Source of the DNA: Borborobacter arsenicus
GTDB lineage: Bacteria > Pseudomonadota > Alphaproteobacteria > Rhizobiales > Rhizobiaceae
DNA: 64,000 nt
NCBI RefSeq assembly: GCF_003934165.1
Contig: NZ_RKST01000001.1
Coordinates: 1 to 64,000 of the forward strand
Reading direction: 5' to 3'
The notes beneath the pieces were generated by a model, which saw only the letters and a program-made list of their open reading frames with translations, was not told where the DNA came from and searched no databases. How positions within the stretch are numbered: position 1 is the first letter of the stretch; each line of letters starts with the position of its first letter. Made by a program: the position numbers and the translations under genes. Positions 33,774-44,439 of this stretch are shown here, one piece after another.

Positions 33774-34979
33774 ATGGCGCTGCTTGCCGTCAACGAAGCG
33801 CTGGAGCGGCTTCTGGATGGGGCAGAGCCGAGCGAATCCGAAACCGTCGCGATTGCCGAGGCTGCCGGACGCGTGCTTGCCGAGCCGCTGACGGCCCGGC
33901 GCACCCAGCCGCCTTTCGATGCATCGGCCATGGACGGCTACGCGGTGCGGGCGCAAGATGTGGCTCGCCTGCCTGTCACGTTGCGGGTGATCGGCATTGC
34001 CCCGGCGGGGAAACGATTCGCAGGGGTGGTTGGCCCCGGTGAAGCGGTGCGCATCTTCACCGGTGCGCCGGTTCCCGAAGGAGCCGATACGGTCGTTATC
34101 CAGGAAGACACCAGAAAGCTCGACGAAAACACGGTCGAAATTGTCGAGGCGCCGGCCAAAGGCCGCCATATCAGGCGGCGCGGGCTGGACTTTCGCGAGG
34201 GCGATGCCCTGCTGGACAAGGGCCGGCTGCTTGACGCGGCCGCGCTGTCGCTTGCAGCCGCCGCCAACTATCCTGCCCTTCCAGTGGTGAAGCGGCCCTT
34301 GCTGGCGATCATCGCCACCGGCGACGAGCTGATGCCGCCCGGCAGCGACACCGGCCCGGACCAGATCATCGCCTCCAACGCCTACGGCGTCGCCGCCATT
34401 GCCGAGGCGGCCGGCGCGCGAGTGCTCGACCTCGGCATTGCACCGGACCGCAGGCAGGCAATCGCCGCGCTGGTGCGACGCGCCGTCGATGAGGGAGCCG
34501 ACGTGCTGGTCACGCTTGGCGGCGCCTCGGTCGGCGATCACGACCTGACCCATGCCGTGCTGACCGAACAGGGCATGGAACTGGACTTCTGGAAGATCGC
34601 CATGCGCCCCGGAAAGCCGCTGATGTTCGGCCGGCTTGGACGCACCCGCTTCATCGGTCTACCCGGCAATCCGGTGGCGAGCCTGGTCTGCTCCTATCTG
34701 TTCCTGAAACCGCTGCTGGCGCGGCTGGGCGGGCGGCACTACGCTCCTGACACGCTCCGAGCCAAGCTTGGCGCTCCCCTGCCCGCCAACGACCGGCGGC
34801 AGGACTATATCCGCGCCACCCTGCAGGACGGTCCGGAAGGTCTGCTGGCGACGCCCTTTATCGTCCAGGATTCCTCCATGCTGAAAGTGTTTGCCAACGC
34901 AAATGCCTTGATCGTGCGCGAACCGCATTCTCCGGCCGCAAACGCCGGAGATTCCTGCACCGTGATCAGGCTGCGCTGA
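33774..34979 (+). CDS. moeA: Molybdopterin molybdenumtransferase MoeA
   Basis: A 401-residue MoeA, which inserts molybdate into adenylylated molybdopterin. SAMDGYAVRA near residue 52, FTGAPVPEGADTVV near 93 and LGGASVGDHD near 247 are conserved. It follows moaC with a single base between the genes. Confidence 0.96.
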   Translation: MALLAVNEALERLLDGAEPSESETVAIAEAAGRVLAEPLTARRTQPPFDASAMDGYAVRAQDVARLPVTLRVIGIAPAGKRFAGVVGPGEAVRIFTGAPVPEGADTVVIQEDTRKLDENTVEIVEAPAKGRHIRRRGLDFREGDALLDKGRLLDAAALSLAAAANYPALPVVKRPLLAIIATGDELMPPGSDTGPDQIIASNAYGVAAIAEAAGARVLDLGIAPDRRQAIAALVRRAVDEGADVLVTLGGASVGDHDLTHAVLTEQGMELDFWKIAMRPGKPLMFGRLGRTRFIGLPGNPVASLVCSYLFLKPLLARLGGRHYAPDTLRAKLGAPLPANDRRQDYIRATLQDGPEGLLATPFIVQDSSMLKVFANANALIVREPHSPAANAGDSCTVIRLR

Positions 34980-35060
34980 CCGCTCCAATGTCTTGCGAAT
35001 AGCAGCCGGCAAATGTTTTTGGTTTCCGTACCCTTAACGGATTCATTAAAATTTAAACAG

Positions 35061-35106
35061 TTGCGGAACACAAATGGAACAGATAGTGTTTGTTCTGGTT
35101 TTGTTT
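35061..35106 (+). promoter_or_regulatory. lexA promoter with two LexA boxes
   Basis: TTGCGG (35061-35066), 17 bases and TAGTGT (35084-35089) make the promoter. A perfect alphaproteobacterial SOS box GAAC-N7-GAAC (35066-35080) sits in the spacer, and a second, imperfect one, GTTC-N7-GTTT (35092-35106), just after the -10 box. The layout predicts self-repression by LexA. Confidence 0.8.
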
Positions 35107-35130
35107 TGTATTTGATTCCGTGGGGCTGCA

Positions 35131-35850
35131 ATGCTGACGCGCAAACAACATGAGCTTCTACTGTTCATCCATCAGCGGATGAAGGAAACCGGAATCCCCC
35201 CTTCCTTCGATGAGATGAAGGAAGCGCTCGACCTTGCCTCCAAATCGGGAATCCACCGGCTCATCACCGCGCTGGAGGAGCGCGGCTTCATTCGCCGGCT
35301 GCCCAACAGGGCACGCGCCCTGGAAGTCCTGCGGATGCCCGAATCCATAGCTCCGGGTCTTGCGCCGCAGCGCGCCAAGTTTTCACCCAGCGTCATCGAG
35401 GGCAGCCTTGGCCGCCGCGAAGCCGAGCCCTCACGCCTGCATTCGGCCGGAAACGACGATGCCGGCGCATCCATATCGGTTCCGGTGATGGGCCGGATCG
35501 CCGCCGGCGTGCCTATCGACGCCATCCAGCACAAGACCCATTCCATCTCAGTGCCGCCTGAAATGATTTCCGGGGGCGAGCATTATGCGCTCGAGGTCAA
35601 GGGTGACTCGATGATCGAGGCCGGTATCTTCGACGGCGACACGGTAATCATCCGCAATGCCAGCACAGCCAATCCGGGCGAGATCGTCGTGGCCCTTGTC
35701 GATGAGGAGGAAGCAACGCTGAAGCGGTTTCGCCGCAAGGGAGCTTCGATTGCGCTGGAGGCGGCCAATCCAGCCTATGAAACCCGTATTTTCGGCCCCG
35801 ATCGCGTCAAGGTGCAGGGCAAGCTGGTCGGTCTGATCCGCCGCTACTAG
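35131..35850 (+). CDS. lexA: SOS repressor LexA
   Basis: A 239-residue repressor. The winged helix-turn-helix lies at about residues 1-65; the self-cleavage site is Ala-Gly in GRIAAGVP (near 126); the serine is in [14 protein letters not shown] and the lysine in EATLKRF. The sequence reads as a functional, cleavable LexA of the rhizobial type. It ends the ppiD-to-lexA run but has its own promoter. A repeat with hairpins follows it. Confidence 0.98.
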   Translation: MLTRKQHELLLFIHQRMKETGIPPSFDEMKEALDLASKSGIHRLITALEERGFIRRLPNRARALEVLRMPESIAPGLAPQRAKFSPSVIEGSLGRREAEPSRLHSAGNDDAGASISVPVMGRIAAGVPIDAIQHKTHSISVPPEMISGGEHYALEVKGDSMIEAGIFDGDTVIIRNASTANPGEIVVALVDEEEATLKRFRRKGASIALEAANPAYETRIFGPDRVKVQGKLVGLIRRY

Positions 35851-35853
35851 GGC

Positions 35854-35902
35854 ATTTTGCAGCCAAGTGAAATCACTTGGCGTTGCACAAATCCTGCAAA
35901 AT
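35854..35902. repeat. Rhizobial-type palindromic repeat after lexA
   Basis: ATTTTGCA (35854-35861) and TGCAAAAT (35895-35902) flank a perfect CCAAGTG-AAAT-CACTTGG hairpin (35863-35880). Read on the plus strand it resembles the element at 59792-59895 read on the minus strand, including the trailing AAACA-ATAG phrase. It lies between the convergent lexA and comEC genes. Confidence 0.6.
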
Positions 35903-36005
35903 TAAACAGATAGGGTGGTTCACCTGACGGAGTCCTTGAACCGCTCCGGCCGATTTACGCAAATTCCGGACAGGAAACGCCCTCCACTTATCGTGGAATT
36001 GCTCT

Positions 36006-38462
36006 CTAAGGCACGGTGCTGGTCGCTGGCGGCATGATTTCTGCTGGTCTGTTGGCGGTCGACATGGGTTGTTTTGGTGTCGTCGCTGCGACAGGCTGTT
36101 TTCGCTGGTAAGGTGGCAAGCCACGCGCGGCACGCGAGAAACGGCGCTGTGTGTGCCAAGGCCGGTAGGGCTTGGCGAGCGCGAAGCGGACTTTCACGCC
36201 TTTTTCCGAATCGGACGAAAGATAGATGGCAGCGCTGCCGAACTGCGCCAGATCACGCAACGTGACCACCTCGGCGATGCTGTTGCGGCACATTTTCCGG
36301 GCGGTGGCATCGGCCACCACGATCAGGGTGGCTTGATCGCATAGGCTGCGCGCCGCCTCAATCGTAGCCGCATGGGCGATGAGCGAACCGGAGGGGTGGC
36401 GTGCGGCACATAATGCCTCGTCGCAAACGAACCCTATGCCCGGCGGCATCTCCGGGATTGTGGCCGGCGGCAATTCGGTAGCCGTGGCCTTGACAGGCTT
36501 GATGATTGTTTCCGCGCGCAAAGCGCGTTGCCAATTCTCGATCGTGAACTCGCCTGGCCTTGGGCGATTGATCGCAAGTTGGCCGCTGCCGGTTGCCAAG
36601 GCGATCAGCCGGCCATCTTCCGAAATGAAGGCATCCGGCGTTCGAACTGCGCCAAGCATCAACAAGCCGATCAGCACGAAAGGCAGGGCTACCAGCCGCA
36701 GCCAAGTGGTCGCCATCGTCGCAAGGATCAGGGCAATCGTCAGGAACACCAGCGCATAGACCGAGACGAGACCGACGGCATCGATGGGCGTGCGCTCGGA
36801 AAACCACTTCGACAAGGCGATCATGACTTTGAGGCCCTGGCCCATCACCGCAAAGAACGGCTGATCGAGCCCAAGCGTCATGGCGATGGAACCGGCAACG
36901 CCGAACGGCATGACGACAATCGAGACCACCGGCATGACCGCAAGATTGGCAACAAGGCTCAATGGCGACACGCGCTGGAAATGATAGGCGCCGAACGCGG
37001 TCGTTGCCAGGCCGGCGACGACGGAGGTCACTGCAAGTCCGATGACGACACCGCCGAGCTTTCGCACAACCACGCCAGCCTTCGATTGATGGTCCGCCGC
37101 AGAGCGGGATTTTCCGGATCGGCGCTCCGACCACAGCGCATAGGCGCCGACAAGGGCGGCGGTGGCGGCAAAGGACATCTGGAAACTGGGGCCAACGACT
37201 TCATGCGGAGCAATTGCAATCACGATGATAGCCGAGATCGCCAGATTGCGCATGGTCAGTGCCGCGCGATCGAACAAAAGCGCAATCAGCATGATCGCCA
37301 GCATGATGAAACTGCGCTGGGCCGCGACTTCCGCGCCCGAAATGAAAAGATAGAAAGCAAGCCCGACCAGCGCGATAGCCGCAGCATATTTCTTGATTGG
37401 ATGGCGCGAGGCAAATCCCGGAAAGCATGCGAATATTGCACGCAGTGTGCCCATGACGGTCCCGGCAACCAGCGCCATATGCAGGCCCGAAATCGAGATG
37501 ATGTGGTATATGCCCGAGCGCCGCATGGCTTCGTTGATGTCTTCGGGAATACCGGCCCTGACGCCGACCACGAGCGCTGCGGCAATCTCGCCTTCCGGCC
37601 CGCCAATATGGCCGCGGATGCGCCCGGCGATACGATTGCGGATATCTTCGACCCAGATCGAGAATCGCGCCACGGCCGGAACCGGCGCCGTTTGAGAAAT
37701 GAGTTCCGGACCGCGCAGGAAAAACCCGCTGGCGCCGATACCGTCGAAATAGCTTTCGAACGAAAAATCATAACTCCCTGGGCGGACGGGACCGGAGGGC
37801 GGCAACAGCCGGACCAGCCCGGTAACTTCCGACCCGGCACGCAGATCCGGCGGGATCTTACGCGCCGACACCCGCACCCGCTCCGGCGCGTAACGCAGCA
37901 CCGGGCGTGCCGTCCCCGTCACGTCCATCGTCAGCCGCACGCGTCCATTGGCCATATAGTCGAGGCTCAGAACACGTCCGGTCAATTGCGTGGAGATTTC
38001 GCTTCCAAGCATATTGGTGCCTGCACGCCAAGTTTCGGCCTTGGCGAACAGGGCGCCGATCAGGCAACGCAACATGCCCGCAAGGACAAAGCGCACGGCC
38101 TGCCGCTCGGCAGGGAGGAAGTGCCAAATCGCTGCAATAATGCCCCCGCAGCCCGACAACGGAACCCACGCGGGTTCCGCCGCAAGGTTGAAATAGACTA
38201 TTGCCCCAAGCGCCAGGAAAACAGGAATGAGCAGGAAGGCTGTGCCACGCTCCTGCTCGACGGTGACGGCAAGACGCAACGCATGAGCGGCGCCGGTCGC
38301 CGTCAGTATATAGCGGCTGCCGGAAACAGGAGATCGGATCAGATCGCCAGTGCGGGTGGATACCGGCGGCAAGCGGGTGGTGGCCTCAGCAGGCAGGTCA
38401 TTTGCCGAATAGCCGAGTAACGCTCTCTCGCTTACCTCGCTAGCGGATGTTTCCTGTGCCAT
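36006..38462 (-). CDS. comEC: ComEC/Rec2-family DNA-uptake channel protein
   Basis: An 818-residue polytopic membrane protein. An N-terminal soluble domain with two early helices is followed by the competence domain, recognised by HIISISGLHMALVAG near residue 330. The C-terminal part, from about 625, stands where a metallo-beta-lactamase domain would be but shows no HxHxDH metal motif. ATG 38460-38462 is preferred to an upstream GTG (38507). Natural competence is not implied; such genes are widespread in rhizobia. Confidence 0.9.
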   Translation of the reverse strand: MAQETSASEVSERALLGYSANDLPAEATTRLPPVSTRTGDLIRSPVSGSRYILTATGAAHALRLAVTVEQERGTAFLLIPVFLALGAIVYFNLAAEPAWVPLSGCGGIIAAIWHFLPAERQAVRFVLAGMLRCLIGALFAKAETWRAGTNMLGSEISTQLTGRVLSLDYMANGRVRLTMDVTGTARPVLRYAPERVRVSARKIPPDLRAGSEVTGLVRLLPPSGPVRPGSYDFSFESYFDGIGASGFFLRGPELISQTAPVPAVARFSIWVEDIRNRIAGRIRGHIGGPEGEIAAALVVGVRAGIPEDINEAMRRSGIYHIISISGLHMALVAGTVMGTLRAIFACFPGFASRHPIKKYAAAIALVGLAFYLFISGAEVAAQRSFIMLAIMLIALLFDRAALTMRNLAISAIIVIAIAPHEVVGPSFQMSFAATAALVGAYALWSERRSGKSRSAADHQSKAGVVVRKLGGVVIGLAVTSVVAGLATTAFGAYHFQRVSPLSLVANLAVMPVVSIVVMPFGVAGSIAMTLGLDQPFFAVMGQGLKVMIALSKWFSERTPIDAVGLVSVYALVFLTIALILATMATTWLRLVALPFVLIGLLMLGAVRTPDAFISEDGRLIALATGSGQLAINRPRPGEFTIENWQRALRAETIIKPVKATATELPPATIPEMPPGIGFVCDEALCAARHPSGSLIAHAATIEAARSLCDQATLIVVADATARKMCRNSIAEVVTLRDLAQFGSAAIYLSSDSEKGVKVRFALAKPYRPWHTQRRFSRAARGLPPYQRKQPVAATTPKQPMSTANRPAEIMPPATSTVP

Positions 38463-38621
38463 CCGGCGTCCCGACCGGGACACGGCCGACCGCGCCCTTG
38501 CAGGCACCGCTCAGCCACGCCCCTCCCCCTTGCACCACTGACCCTCTATGCTACATGAAGCCCACCAAATTGCCATGCACGGCGCATGCCGTTGCTGCGG
38601 CCTCTTTTCCTCGGAAGCATC

Positions 38622-40046
38622 ATGTCCAACAAAGTCGTCACCCGCTTCGCCCCCTCGCCCACCGGCTTTCTGCATATTGGCGGCGCGCGAACGGCACTAT
38701 TCAACTGGCTTTATTCGCGCCACACCGGCGGCAAGATGCTGCTTCGCATCGAAGACACCGATCGCGAGCGCTCGACCGAAGCTGCCACAAGCGCCATTCT
38801 CGATGGCCTGTCCTGGCTGGGCCTGACCTGGGACGGCGATCCGGTATCGCAATTCGAGCGCGCACCGCGCCACCGCGAAGTGGCGGAAGAACTGGTGCGG
38901 ATGGGTAAGGCTTACTATTGCTACGCCTCGCCCGAAGAACTCAATGAAATGCGCGAAAAGGCGCGGGCCGAAGGCCGCCCGCCGCGCTATGATGGCCGCT
39001 GGCGCGACCGCGACCCGTCCGAGGCGCCGGCGGGGGTCAAAGGCGCAATCCGCATCAAGGCGCCGACCGAGGGCGAAACCATTGTCCACGACCGCGTGCA
39101 GGGCGAGGTCCGCTTTCCCAACAAGGATCTGGACGATTTCATCATTTTGCGGTCGGACGGCAACCCGACCTATATGCATGCGGTGGTGGTGGACGACCAT
39201 GACATGGGCGTCACCCACATCATCCGCGGCGACGACCACCTGACCAATGCGGCACGCCAGACCGTGATTTACAACGCACTGGGATGGGACGTGCCGGTCA
39301 TGGCACATATACCGCTGATCCATGGTGCCGACGGGGCCAAGCTTTCCAAGCGCCATGGCGCACTCGGCGTCGAAGCCTATCGGGCCATGGGCTATCTGCC
39401 TGCCGCGTTGCGCAACTATCTCGCGCGCCTAGGCTGGAGCCACGGCGACGACGAAGTGATGTCGCTTGAAGACATGATCAGCTGGTTCGAGATCGAGGAC
39501 GTCAACAAAGGGGCGGCACGGTTCGACTTCCAGAAGCTGGAGGCGCTGAACGGTGTCCATATGCGTAGGATGGACGACGCCGAACTGCTTGAGATATTTG
39601 TCGCCACCCTGCCCTATCTGGAGAACGGGGCGCCGATTGCGGGCGGGCTGGATGACGAGCGGCGGGCGCAGCTTCTGGCAGCCATGCCGGGGCTGAAAGA
39701 GCGCGCCAAGACGCTGGTGGAACTGGCAGACGGTTCAGCCTTCCTGTTTGCGCAGCGGCCGCTTGCCGTGGACGAAAAAGCTGCACCCGTTCTGGGCGAA
39801 CGGCCGCGCACTGTGTTGAAGGGTGCGCATACCGCTCTTGCAGCACTTACCGGCGAGTGGAACGCGGCTGCGGTGGAAGCTGCAATTCGTGAATTTGCCA
39901 ATGAAAATGGACTCAAGCTCGGGGCGGTCGCGCAGCCCCTGCGGGTAGCACTGACCGGAAAAACCACCTCTCCGGGTGTATTTGATGTGCTGGCGGTGCT
40001 CGGCCGTGACGAAAGTCTTGGACGCATTGCCGATCAAATCGATTAA
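38622..40046 (+). CDS. gltX: Glutamyl-tRNA synthetase
   Basis: A 474-residue class I synthetase. The HIGH-type motif appears as [11 protein letters not shown] near residues 17-27 and the KMSKS-type motif as KLSKRHGA near 238. The start follows GGAAG; the longer open frame (38586) adds only unrelated residues. Alphaproteobacteria often have two paralogues; this window shows one. Confidence 0.96.
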   Translation: MSNKVVTRFAPSPTGFLHIGGARTALFNWLYSRHTGGKMLLRIEDTDRERSTEAATSAILDGLSWLGLTWDGDPVSQFERAPRHREVAEELVRMGKAYYCYASPEELNEMREKARAEGRPPRYDGRWRDRDPSEAPAGVKGAIRIKAPTEGETIVHDRVQGEVRFPNKDLDDFIILRSDGNPTYMHAVVVDDHDMGVTHIIRGDDHLTNAARQTVIYNALGWDVPVMAHIPLIHGADGAKLSKRHGALGVEAYRAMGYLPAALRNYLARLGWSHGDDEVMSLEDMISWFEIEDVNKGAARFDFQKLEALNGVHMRRMDDAELLEIFVATLPYLENGAPIAGGLDDERRAQLLAAMPGLKERAKTLVELADGSAFLFAQRPLAVDEKAAPVLGERPRTVLKGAHTALAALTGEWNAAAVEAAIREFANENGLKLGAVAQPLRVALTGKTTSPGVFDVLAVLGRDESLGRIADQID

Positions 40047-40211
40047 CGCGTTTTGACCTTATAATTTCCCATTGAAACCGCACTGCTGCAGTGCAACATT
40101 GCCGCCGCCAAACTTGGCACGGCTTGGGAAATGCGATAGCAGAAGCGCATATTTTTGAAGCGGCTCTATACCGGGCCGCAAGAACAGTGGACGGGCACGA
40201 AGGGAGTTGCG

Positions 40212-41501
40212 ATGACCGAATCTACAGCAAAACTGGAATTTGGCGGCAAAACCCACGAGTTGAAGGTTCGAAGCGGATCGGTGGGCCCCGATGTCATCGA
40301 CATCGCCTCGCTTTACAAGGATACCGGCGCTTTCACCTACGATCCGGGCTTCACTTCGACGGCCTCCTGCGAATCGGGAATCACCTTCATCGACGGCGAC
40401 CAGGGTATATTGCTGCATCGCGGCTACCCGATCGACCAGTTGGCCGAACATGGTGATTTCCTGGAAGTCTGCTACCTGCTGCTCTACGGCGAATTGCCGA
40501 CCAAGGCGCAGAAGGACGATTTCGACCTGCGTGTCACGCGCCACACCATGGTGCATGAGCAGATGACGAAGTTCTTCAGCGGCTTCCGTCGCGATGCCCA
40601 CCCCATGGCGGTCATGTGCGGCGTCGTAGGCGCGCTGTCGGCCTTCTATCACGACTCGACCGATATTTCAGATCCGCATCAGCGCATGGTGGCCTCGATC
40701 CGTTTGATCGCCAAGATGCCGACCATCGCTGCCATGGCCTACAAATACTATATCGGCCAACCTTTCGTTTACCCGAAGAACGAGCTGAATTTCGCGGCGA
40801 ACTTCCTCCATATGTGCTTCGCGGTTCCCTGCGAGGACTACAAGGTCAACCCGGTTCTCGCCCGCGCGATGGAACGCATCTTCATCCTGCATGCCGATCA
40901 CGAGCAGAACGCCTCGACATCGACCGTGCGCCTCGCCGGCTCGTCGGGCGCCAATCCGTTTGCCTGTATCGCCGCCGGCATTGCCTGCCTGTGGGGCCCG
41001 GCCCATGGCGGCGCCAACGAGGCTGCCCTCACCATGCTGTCGGAAATCGGCCATGTCGATCGCATCCCGGAATTCATCGCCCGCGCCAAGGACAAGAACG
41101 ATCCGTTCCGGCTGATGGGCTTCGGTCATCGCGTCTACAAGAACTATGATCCGCGCGCCAAGATCATGCAGAAGACCACGCATGAGGTTCTGGGCGAACT
41201 CGGCATCAAGGACGACCCGATGCTGGACGTGGCGATCGAACTCGAACGGATCGCACTGACCGATGAATATTTCATCGAAAAGAAGCTTTATCCGAATATC
41301 GACTTCTATTCCGGCATCACGCTCAAGGCACTCGGCTTCCCCACCGCCATGTTCACGGTGCTGTTTGCGGTCGCCCGTACCGTCGGCTGGATTTCGCAGT
41401 GGAAGGAAATGATCGAGGACCCGCACCAGCGGATCGGCCGGCCACGCCAGCTTTATACCGGCGCGACGGAACGCGACTACGTACCGATCGCCAAGCGCTG
41501 A
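40212..41501 (+). CDS. gltA: Citrate synthase
   Basis: A 429-residue type II citrate synthase that condenses oxaloacetate and acetyl-CoA. The conserved His/Asp residues lie in [19 protein letters not shown] and [19 protein letters not shown] precedes the ATG at 40212, so the 19-codon upstream extension is not used. A strong terminator follows. Confidence 0.98.
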   Translation: MTESTAKLEFGGKTHELKVRSGSVGPDVIDIASLYKDTGAFTYDPGFTSTASCESGITFIDGDQGILLHRGYPIDQLAEHGDFLEVCYLLLYGELPTKAQKDDFDLRVTRHTMVHEQMTKFFSGFRRDAHPMAVMCGVVGALSAFYHDSTDISDPHQRMVASIRLIAKMPTIAAMAYKYYIGQPFVYPKNELNFAANFLHMCFAVPCEDYKVNPVLARAMERIFILHADHEQNASTSTVRLAGSSGANPFACIAAGIACLWGPAHGGANEAALTMLSEIGHVDRIPEFIARAKDKNDPFRLMGFGHRVYKNYDPRAKIMQKTTHEVLGELGIKDDPMLDVAIELERIALTDEYFIEKKLYPNIDFYSGITLKALGFPTAMFTVLFAVARTVGWISQWKEMIEDPHQRIGRPRQLYTGATERDYVPIAKR

Positions 41502-41519
41502 AATCGGCATATGCATTTG

Positions 41520-41544
41520 AAAAGGCGCCCTTGGGCGCTTTTTT
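41520..41544 (+). terminator. Terminator of gltA
   Basis: AAAAGGCGCCC and GGGCGCTTTTTT pair, with the T-run built into the right arm. It lies 19 bases after the gltA stop and 4 bases before the lpxB stop on the other strand, so it may serve both. Confidence 0.85.
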
Positions 41545-41547
41545 GCA

Positions 41548-42729
41548 TCAAGAGCCAGCCTTATGGCCTTCTATCTTGGCAAGGATCACCTTGGCAGCTA
41601 TCTCGCCTGCAGGCTTGTCCGTCGCCATTCGCCGCGCCACTTCAGAAAATCCGTCTTTCTGCCAGCTTCGGAAGGCTGTATCGGCAAACAAGGCTTCCAG
41701 GTGACGCGCAAGATTCTGGGGCCGGACATAGCGGTCATAGAATTCCGGCACGATCGGCCGATCGGCGATGAGGTTTGGCAACAGTGCCGACCAGACCGTG
41801 ATCATACCCTGCAGGAGCCTGGCGATCGGATCGAGCCTGTAGGCGGAGACCATGGGCACGCCGGCGAGCGCCAGTTCCAGTGAAACAGTTCCGGACGCGA
41901 TCAACGCCGCATCGGCTTGCCCGAATACCTGCCATTTGCGCGCGGCATCCGTCTCGATTTCCGGCTTGTCTTCCCAGTTCGCAACGGACTGGGCAACGAG
42001 ATCGGCAACATGCGGAACCGTGGGCAGGACCAGCCGCAATCTGTGACCGCGCGCGCGCAGGATGGAAACCGTCTCGGCAAACGGTTCGATCAATTTCCGC
42101 ACTTCGCCACGGCGAGAGCCGGGCAGCACGAGCAAGGTCTTGACGCGGTCATCCGACAGGTCGCGTGGCAGCGCCTGCGCCTGGCGGGCCGCCAGCACGC
42201 CAGCATCATGGCTGAGGCGATGGCCGACATAGGTGCCGGGCGGGCCGCCCAGACGCTCCAGCTCGGCAACTTCGAACGGCAATATGCACAGCACATGATT
42301 GACATAAGGGCGCATCGCGCGTGCCCTGCCCGGCCGCCATGCCCAGACACTGGGGCATACATAGTGGACGATGGGAATGGCGGGAGCGGCAGCGCGGACC
42401 TTGCGGGCCACGCGCAACGCGAAATCCGGGCTGTCGATGGTGATGAGGCAATCGGGCTGCACTTCGACAATCGCCCTTGCTGTCTGGCCGATCCTGCGCA
42501 TGAGGCGCGGGAGATCCCGCACGATTGCGGCCACGCCCATCAAGGCAATTTCGCCGCCGTCGAACAACGGTTCAAGCCCGAGCTCCTGCAGATGCCTTCC
42601 ACCGATGCCGACAAGCTGGATGTCGCGCCCCGTCATCTGCCCGAGCGCGCGAACCACATCGGCGCCGAGCAGATCGCCTGACTCCTCGCCCGCCACGATT
42701 GCGACCTTCAAGGGGGCAGCCGCCGTCAT
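41548..42729 (-). CDS. lpxB: Lipid-A-disaccharide synthase
   Basis: A 393-residue glycosyltransferase that joins UDP-2,3-diacylglucosamine and lipid X. VAGEESGDLLGADVVRAL at the N terminus, LITIDSPDF near 100 and LLVLPGSRRGEV near 202 are family motifs. It is the last gene of the lpxD-fabZ-lpxA-lpxI-lpxB series and overlaps lpxI by four bases. Confidence 0.97.
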   Translation of the reverse strand: MTAAAPLKVAIVAGEESGDLLGADVVRALGQMTGRDIQLVGIGGRHLQELGLEPLFDGGEIALMGVAAIVRDLPRLMRRIGQTARAIVEVQPDCLITIDSPDFALRVARKVRAAAPAIPIVHYVCPSVWAWRPGRARAMRPYVNHVLCILPFEVAELERLGGPPGTYVGHRLSHDAGVLAARQAQALPRDLSDDRVKTLLVLPGSRRGEVRKLIEPFAETVSILRARGHRLRLVLPTVPHVADLVAQSVANWEDKPEIETDAARKWQVFGQADAALIASGTVSLELALAGVPMVSAYRLDPIARLLQGMITVWSALLPNLIADRPIVPEFYDRYVRPQNLARHLEALFADTAFRSWQKDGFSEVARRMATDKPAGEIAAKVILAKIEGHKAGS

Positions 42730-43640
42730 TCGGTGCCGCCGGGTGCAAGGCCGACAACAAACAGGCCGAGTTCATCCGCCCGTTCGACCATGCGGCCAAA
42801 GTCGAGAACCAGCGAGCCACCAGCTTCCACGCCGATGCCGGCCAGGCCGGCGGCATGCGCCCCCTCCACGGTAGCTGGCCCGATCGCCGGCAGGTCGGCG
42901 CGCATTTCCTGGCCCGGCTTGGCGCATTTGACGAGAACGCCACGTGTCTTTCCGGCCAGCCGGCCATGGCCGCGCATGCCGGCCACTCGCGCCAGCAACT
43001 GGTCGGTGCCCTCGATGCCTTCGAGCGCGATGGCGCGCCCGCCGATCGCAACCGCGCCCTGGCCAATGTCCAGCGCGCCGATCGCGCGGGCAGCAACCAG
43101 CCCGGCCTCCAGATCGGCCCAATCGGCCTTGCGTGGCTGCGTGCGCGTCATCGGCCCCTCTTCGGCAAGAAGATCAGGCACTATCTCATGGGCACCGACA
43201 ACCTTGAACCCGTAACCCTCAAGTCCGCGTACGAGCGCCCGCAGAAGTCCGTCATCGCCCTTGGCAAGCGCGGCAATCGCCCTGGGAAGCAGCGACAGCA
43301 GGGACAGCCTGGGACGGACGGCGCGCCAGTTCGGACGTCGCTCGATGCCGCCGGCAAGGACGACATGGGTGATGCGGTGGCGCTTCAGCAAGGGCACCAG
43401 GCCACCGAAATCCTCCAGCGGCAGGGTCTCATGGTCATAATCAGCCAGTCCGGTATGGGGTTCGGTTTCACCCTCGATATGGACGATAAAGGGAGAGTGG
43501 CCGGCAGCGGCCAGGCCCTGGGCGACATTGACCGGCAATCGGCCATGGCCGGCGACGATGCCGACCCTGTCGCCGGCGGCAAGCTTTATCCGCAGTCCCG
43601 CCGCGTCAGTCCTGATCGTCGGCGTCGTCATCGACGGCAC
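42726..43640 (-). CDS. lpxI: UDP-2,3-diacylglucosamine pyrophosphatase LpxI
   Basis: A 304-residue LpxI (DUF1009) protein that hydrolyses UDP-2,3-diacylglucosamine to lipid X, replacing the unrelated LpxH of gammaproteobacteria. VGIVAGHGRLPV near residues 26-37 and KCAKPGQEMRADLPAIGPATVEGA near 234 are typical. ATGs at 43640 and 43631 are both possible; either overlaps the 3' end of lpxA by about 26-35 bases. It lies exactly between lpxA and lpxB. Confidence 0.94.
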   Translation of the reverse strand: MPSMTTPTIRTDAAGLRIKLAAGDRVGIVAGHGRLPVNVAQGLAAAGHSPFIVHIEGETEPHTGLADYDHETLPLEDFGGLVPLLKRHRITHVVLAGGIERRPNWRAVRPRLSLLSLLPRAIAALAKGDDGLLRALVRGLEGYGFKVVGAHEIVPDLLAEEGPMTRTQPRKADWADLEAGLVAARAIGALDIGQGAVAIGGRAIALEGIEGTDQLLARVAGMRGHGRLAGKTRGVLVKCAKPGQEMRADLPAIGPATVEGAHAAGLAGIGVEAGGSLVLDFGRMVERADELGLFVVGLAPGGTE

Positions 43641-44439
43641 CCTTCAGCGGCGGCACGGCATAGTGGCGCTTTCCTCGCACGGCGATGAAATCGACAATCT
43701 TCATGGCACCGGGCGAATCGGCGAATTCGGCGCGCGCGATCTCGATATTCTCGCTGACCGGTTGGGCCGGATCGAAGATCGTCTTGTAGGCGCGCCGCAA
43801 TGTCATGATCTCGGCTTTCGACATTCCCGACCGCCGCAGCCCGACAACATTCAGGCCACGAAGCTTCGCACGGTTGCCCATGGCAATCGCGTAAGGGATC
43901 AGATCGCCCACAAGCATGGAACCGCCGGCAAGGAACGCCCCCTGGCCGATACGCACGAATTGATGGACCGCGCTCAAGCCGCCTATGCCGACATTGTCGC
44001 CAACCTCGCAATGGCCGCCAAGCGTAGCGCCGTTGGTCAGGGTGACATTGTTGCCGACGATGCAATCATGCGCGACATGCGAATAGGCGAGGAAATTGCA
44101 ATTGTCGCCGATTGTGGTGGCGCCGCGAGCATTGTCGGTGCCGATATGCATCGTCACGAACTCGCGGATGATGCAATTGGCGCCAACCGTCAATGTCGTG
44201 CGCCCGCCCTTGTGGCTCTGATTTTGCGGCGGGCCGCCAAGCACGGCCTGCGGATAGACAATTGTGTTCGCGCCAAGGGTCGTGGCTCCGATGACCGTGA
44301 CGTGGCCGACAAGCTTCACGCCGTCATCGATGACCGCATCAGGGCCGATATGGCAGAGAGGGCCAATATGAACACCGGAACCGATGCTGGCGCCGGTTTC
44401 GATGACAGCGGAGGAGTGGATGAATGTTTGCTTTTGCAT
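43606..44439 (-). CDS. lpxA: UDP-N-acetylglucosamine O-acyltransferase
   Basis: A 277-residue hexapeptide-repeat enzyme for the first step of lipid A synthesis. The left-handed beta-helix is visible as runs such as GSGVHIGPLCHIGPDAVI, and the catalytic His lies in YSHVAHDCIVG. Its start shares bases with the fabZ stop (TGATG), indicating coupled translation. Confidence 0.97.
   Translation of the reverse strand: MQKQTFIHSSAVIETGASIGSGVHIGPLCHIGPDAVIDDGVKLVGHVTVIGATTLGANTIVYPQAVLGGPPQNQSHKGGRTTLTVGANCIIREFVTMHIGTDNARGATTIGDNCNFLAYSHVAHDCIVGNNVTLTNGATLGGHCEVGDNVGIGGLSAVHQFVRIGQGAFLAGGSMLVGDLIPYAIAMGNRAKLRGLNVVGLRRSGMSKAEIMTLRRAYKTIFDPAQPVSENIEIARAEFADSPGAMKIVDFIAVRGKRHYAVPPLKGAVDDDADDQD

Noticed and set aside
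36528-38420. 630-codon open frame on the plus strand opposite comEC
   Set aside because: Antisense shadow; no domain recognised and no ribosome site.
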